Below, piece by piece: positions 62,363-64,000 of a DNA stretch of 64,000 nt; position 1 is the stretch's first letter, and each line of letters opens with the position of its first letter. The notes beneath the pieces were generated by a model that saw only the letters and a program-made list of their open reading frames with translations, was not told where the DNA came from and did no database searches. The position numbers and the translations under genes are program-made. This DNA comes from Algoriphagus resistens. GTDB taxonomy: Bacteria > Bacteroidota > Bacteroidia > Cytophagales > Cyclobacteriaceae. The stretch lies in assembly GCF_001442615.1 (NCBI RefSeq), contig NZ_LMXN01000002.1:620001-684000 (forward strand). The letters are read 5' to 3'.

Positions 62363-63025
62363 CTACGTCTTTAATCCTCGAAAAATTAAACATCCCGCCA
62401 AAATCAGCTCGAAGACTGCCGTAGGTAAATTCATTAATAAGTAGGCCTCTGAAATGACTTCCACCATCTGGAATAAGATAAAAACACTGGCCAGGCAGGA
62501 TAAGGCGGTTCCAAAAACACCCAGCCAACCCATCCACGCTGGAATTAACCTACCTTTCAAAAGACCGGCATATAGTATAAAATTTCCAATGCCTAATGAC
62601 ATGATCATCCAACCATGGTTGATCATGTCCCGGGTTTGTTTTAGGGTCGTTCCCACTCCAATCCAAATAGCATCTTCGGGCATGCCTAAATCCACGAATT
62701 GCTGTGAAAAAATCAACACAGCTCCCAGTAATATAGTACCGACCAAACTTAATCCAATGGATAGAAAACGGAAGCTGAGTGCTCCCAAAGCCAATTTGGG
62801 AGCAACGGTTTTGATCCTAGGATAGAATAAAATGATAATGCCTGCATAACAACAGCCCATCAAGAACTGAAAAACTGCTGCCCAGACGGTCTGGGTTGCC
62901 TCACCTGCAGCAAGTTGAATAAAGTCGGGAGAGTCCACCGATGGTGCGACACTTAAAAGACCTGTTACAAATGAACCTAAAATCAAAATCCCAATGATTC
63001 TGGAATCTCTTTTTGATTGTTGCAT
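62363..63025 (-). CDS. DUF4386 membrane protein
   Basis: A 220-residue protein with six predicted transmembrane helices, e.g. IIGILILGSFVTGLLSVAP, VWAAVFQFLMGCCYAGIIIL and AVFELILAGCLIF. The GLLKGRLIPAWMGWLGVFG motif is typical of DUF4386. Function unknown. A lone gene on the minus strand. Confidence 0.88.
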   Translation of the reverse strand: MQQSKRDSRIIGILILGSFVTGLLSVAPSVDSPDFIQLAAGEATQTVWAAVFQFLMGCCYAGIIILFYPRIKTVAPKLALGALSFRFLSIGLSLVGTILLGAVLIFSQQFVDLGMPEDAIWIGVGTTLKQTRDMINHGWMIMSLGIGNFILYAGLLKGRLIPAWMGWLGVFGTALSCLASVFILFQMVEVISEAYLLMNLPTAVFELILAGCLIFRGLKT

Positions 63026-63151
63026 CGGTTTAGAAAATTGAAATGACTGGATTAAGACTGGTGCTCCAAACTATCTAGATTTGGTTTTCAGCTTATAAAG
63101 TCTCAAAAGTAGGCACGTGGAAAACCGGAAAATTGTAAAAAATAGTCAATC

Positions 63152-64000
63152 TCAATTTAATTTGTCAGAAAGGTTACCAGAATCCGAAACCTTTTCAAAC
63201 AACTGTTGAATCTCAGTCAGGTCCGGCTCCTGCTTCATCCACTGAACCCGCTCCTCTTGGGTCTGCATCCAGCGATAAAGCCAACTCACTCCCCATTTTT
63301 GATTGTATTTATCATCTTGGCTGTATACTGGATCTTTCATCGAATCTTCAAATCCAACTATCTCATAACCTTCATTCCTCAGTGCCGAGACTAGCTCAGG
63401 CAAATAATCCGCGTTGATCCCATTGTCATGGCAAAGGTAAATCTGACTGATAGGTCTTCCATAAATTTCCTCAGCCATGCCTTCAAAAAAACTTAAAAGC
63501 TCCATGGTTTTCGCCACATAAAGTTCACCGAGCTCCTTTGCTTTTTCATACTCTTCTTTCTCCAGGTAATAACAGTACACTGAATCAAACATCCAGTCTG
63601 AACTCTCAACGGTAAAAGGTGCTATCTGCCCGTCAGAAGCTTTTAAATACTCCTTGATTTGTACCTGCTGGGTGGAATCCTTTCCCAGATCATTAAAAGG
63701 AAAGCGAAATGAACCAATGGATTTCCCATAATGAGAAGCTATAGAATCAGATAGTACGGATCCCTTTTGGACATCTTCCACAAAGCGGTCAAACCCCACT
63801 TCAGAATAGCGCAAATGAGAAAAACCATGGTTTCCTATGGAGGAATTCCTATGGGCAATCCAACGAACCAATAGCATCTTGTTTTTCTCAGCTATTTCAT
63901 TTTGAAATATCCTGCTCTCATTGATGAAAATGGTAAATGGAATATCCACAGAATCCAGTCTTTCCAATAAAACAGAGCGGAACCCATCATCATGAAACTT
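63152..64000 (-). CDS. Polysaccharide deacetylase family protein, 5' end outside the window
   Basis: The frame is open to base 64000 and reads FHDDGFRSVLLERLDSVDIP from the edge, so the TTG at 63967 is internal. HDDG is the NodB-type metal/catalytic Asp motif, and NSSIGNHGFSHLRY carries the HxxxH zinc ligands. The C-terminal half (YLCHDNGINADYLPELVSAL) contains the later catalytic His. Expected to deacetylate a sugar polymer or peptidoglycan. The true start and any signal peptide are not visible. Confidence 0.9.
   Translation of the reverse strand, partial: KFHDDGFRSVLLERLDSVDIPFTIFINESRIFQNEIAEKNKMLLVRWIAHRNSSIGNHGFSHLRYSEVGFDRFVEDVQKGSVLSDSIASHYGKSIGSFRFPFNDLGKDSTQQVQIKEYLKASDGQIAPFTVESSDWMFDSVYCYYLEKEEYEKAKELGELYVAKTMELLSFFEGMAEEIYGRPISQIYLCHDNGINADYLPELVSALRNEGYEIVGFEDSMKDPVYSQDDKYNQKWGVSWLYRWMQTQEERVQWMKQEPDLTEIQQLFEKVSDSGNLSDKLN

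Noticed and set aside
1..64000. CRISPR array, rRNA operon, riboswitch or replication origin
   Set aside because: No regularly spaced repeats, no rRNA sequence and no aptamer core that I could recognise; the only closely spaced repeats are isolated pairs.

Overview
The window comes from a Bacteroidota chromosome, most likely a member of the Cytophagales close to Algoriphagus/Cyclobacteriaceae. The evidence is SusC/SusD pairs with STN-type TonB receptors, ECF sigma/FecR pairs, proteins with type IX secretion (T9SS) C-terminal sorting domains, near absence of Shine-Dalgarno sites, moderate GC, and the Bacteroidota form of Mrp. The species call is inference from gene content only. Both end genes are cut by the window: mrp at base 1 and a polysaccharide deacetylase at base 64000.

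Layout. 1-9.3 kb is housekeeping: Mrp and an NfuA-like Fe-S carrier, a T9SS-exported M43 metalloprotease, a PASTA membrane protein, a second T9SS cargo protein, a rhodanese, then (minus strand) an M50 protease and a HAD phosphatase. 9.4-12.1 kb is a small accessory patch beside a CAU-anticodon tRNA: an AbiEii-like remnant, an intact Xre/RES toxin-antitoxin pair and the decayed end of an ECF sigma factor. 12.1-28.5 kb (minus) is the centrepiece, a polysaccharide/sugar-acid utilisation locus transcribed from 28.5 down to 12.1 kb: ECF sigma, FecR, SusC, SusD, a BNR_4 beta-propeller (possible lyase), a PQQ-type sugar dehydrogenase fused to cytochrome c, an Nramp-fold transporter without the metal-binding motifs, an epimerase/dehydratase, a DapA-family aldolase, a secreted beta-propeller and a Tat-exported Gfo/Idh oxidoreductase. 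28.6-30.2 kb holds a TetR-controlled trio. 31.1-38.6 kb is a second SusC/SusD system with FecR and a divergent ECF sigma, but without catabolic enzymes.

38.8-48.4 kb mixes small regulators and stress-type genes with decaying copies: an ECF sigma pseudogene, an AhpD-like gene plus its broken duplicate, hypothetical proteins, a lipoprotein, an outer-membrane barrel divergent from a TetR, a Crp/Fnr regulator, a luciferase-like monooxygenase and a YjdJ/YjdI-like pair. 48.5-50.2 kb is a 1.19 kb IS630-family element sitting in a truncated IS3-family element. 50.3-59.0 kb carries a zinc-type CDF exporter, a siderophore-interacting flavoprotein with an AraC regulator, topoisomerase III, an AraC/aldo-keto reductase/HxlR group and a quinone-reductase-like gene. 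59.0-60.1 kb is gene-poor and full of repeats and palindromes. The rest is small accessory genes on the minus strand (DUF1579-like, CPBP protease, glycolipid-binding family, DUF4386) and the deacetylase.

How it fits together: in the 12-28 kb locus the sigma/FecR/STN-SusC chain is expected to sense the imported oligosaccharide. SusC/D would import it. BNR_4 and propeller proteins would cleave or bind it, periplasmic dehydrogenases would oxidise it, and the unusual Nramp homologue would be the inner-membrane transporter feeding the epimerase and aldolase. That pathway is inference; the substrate cannot be read from the sequence.
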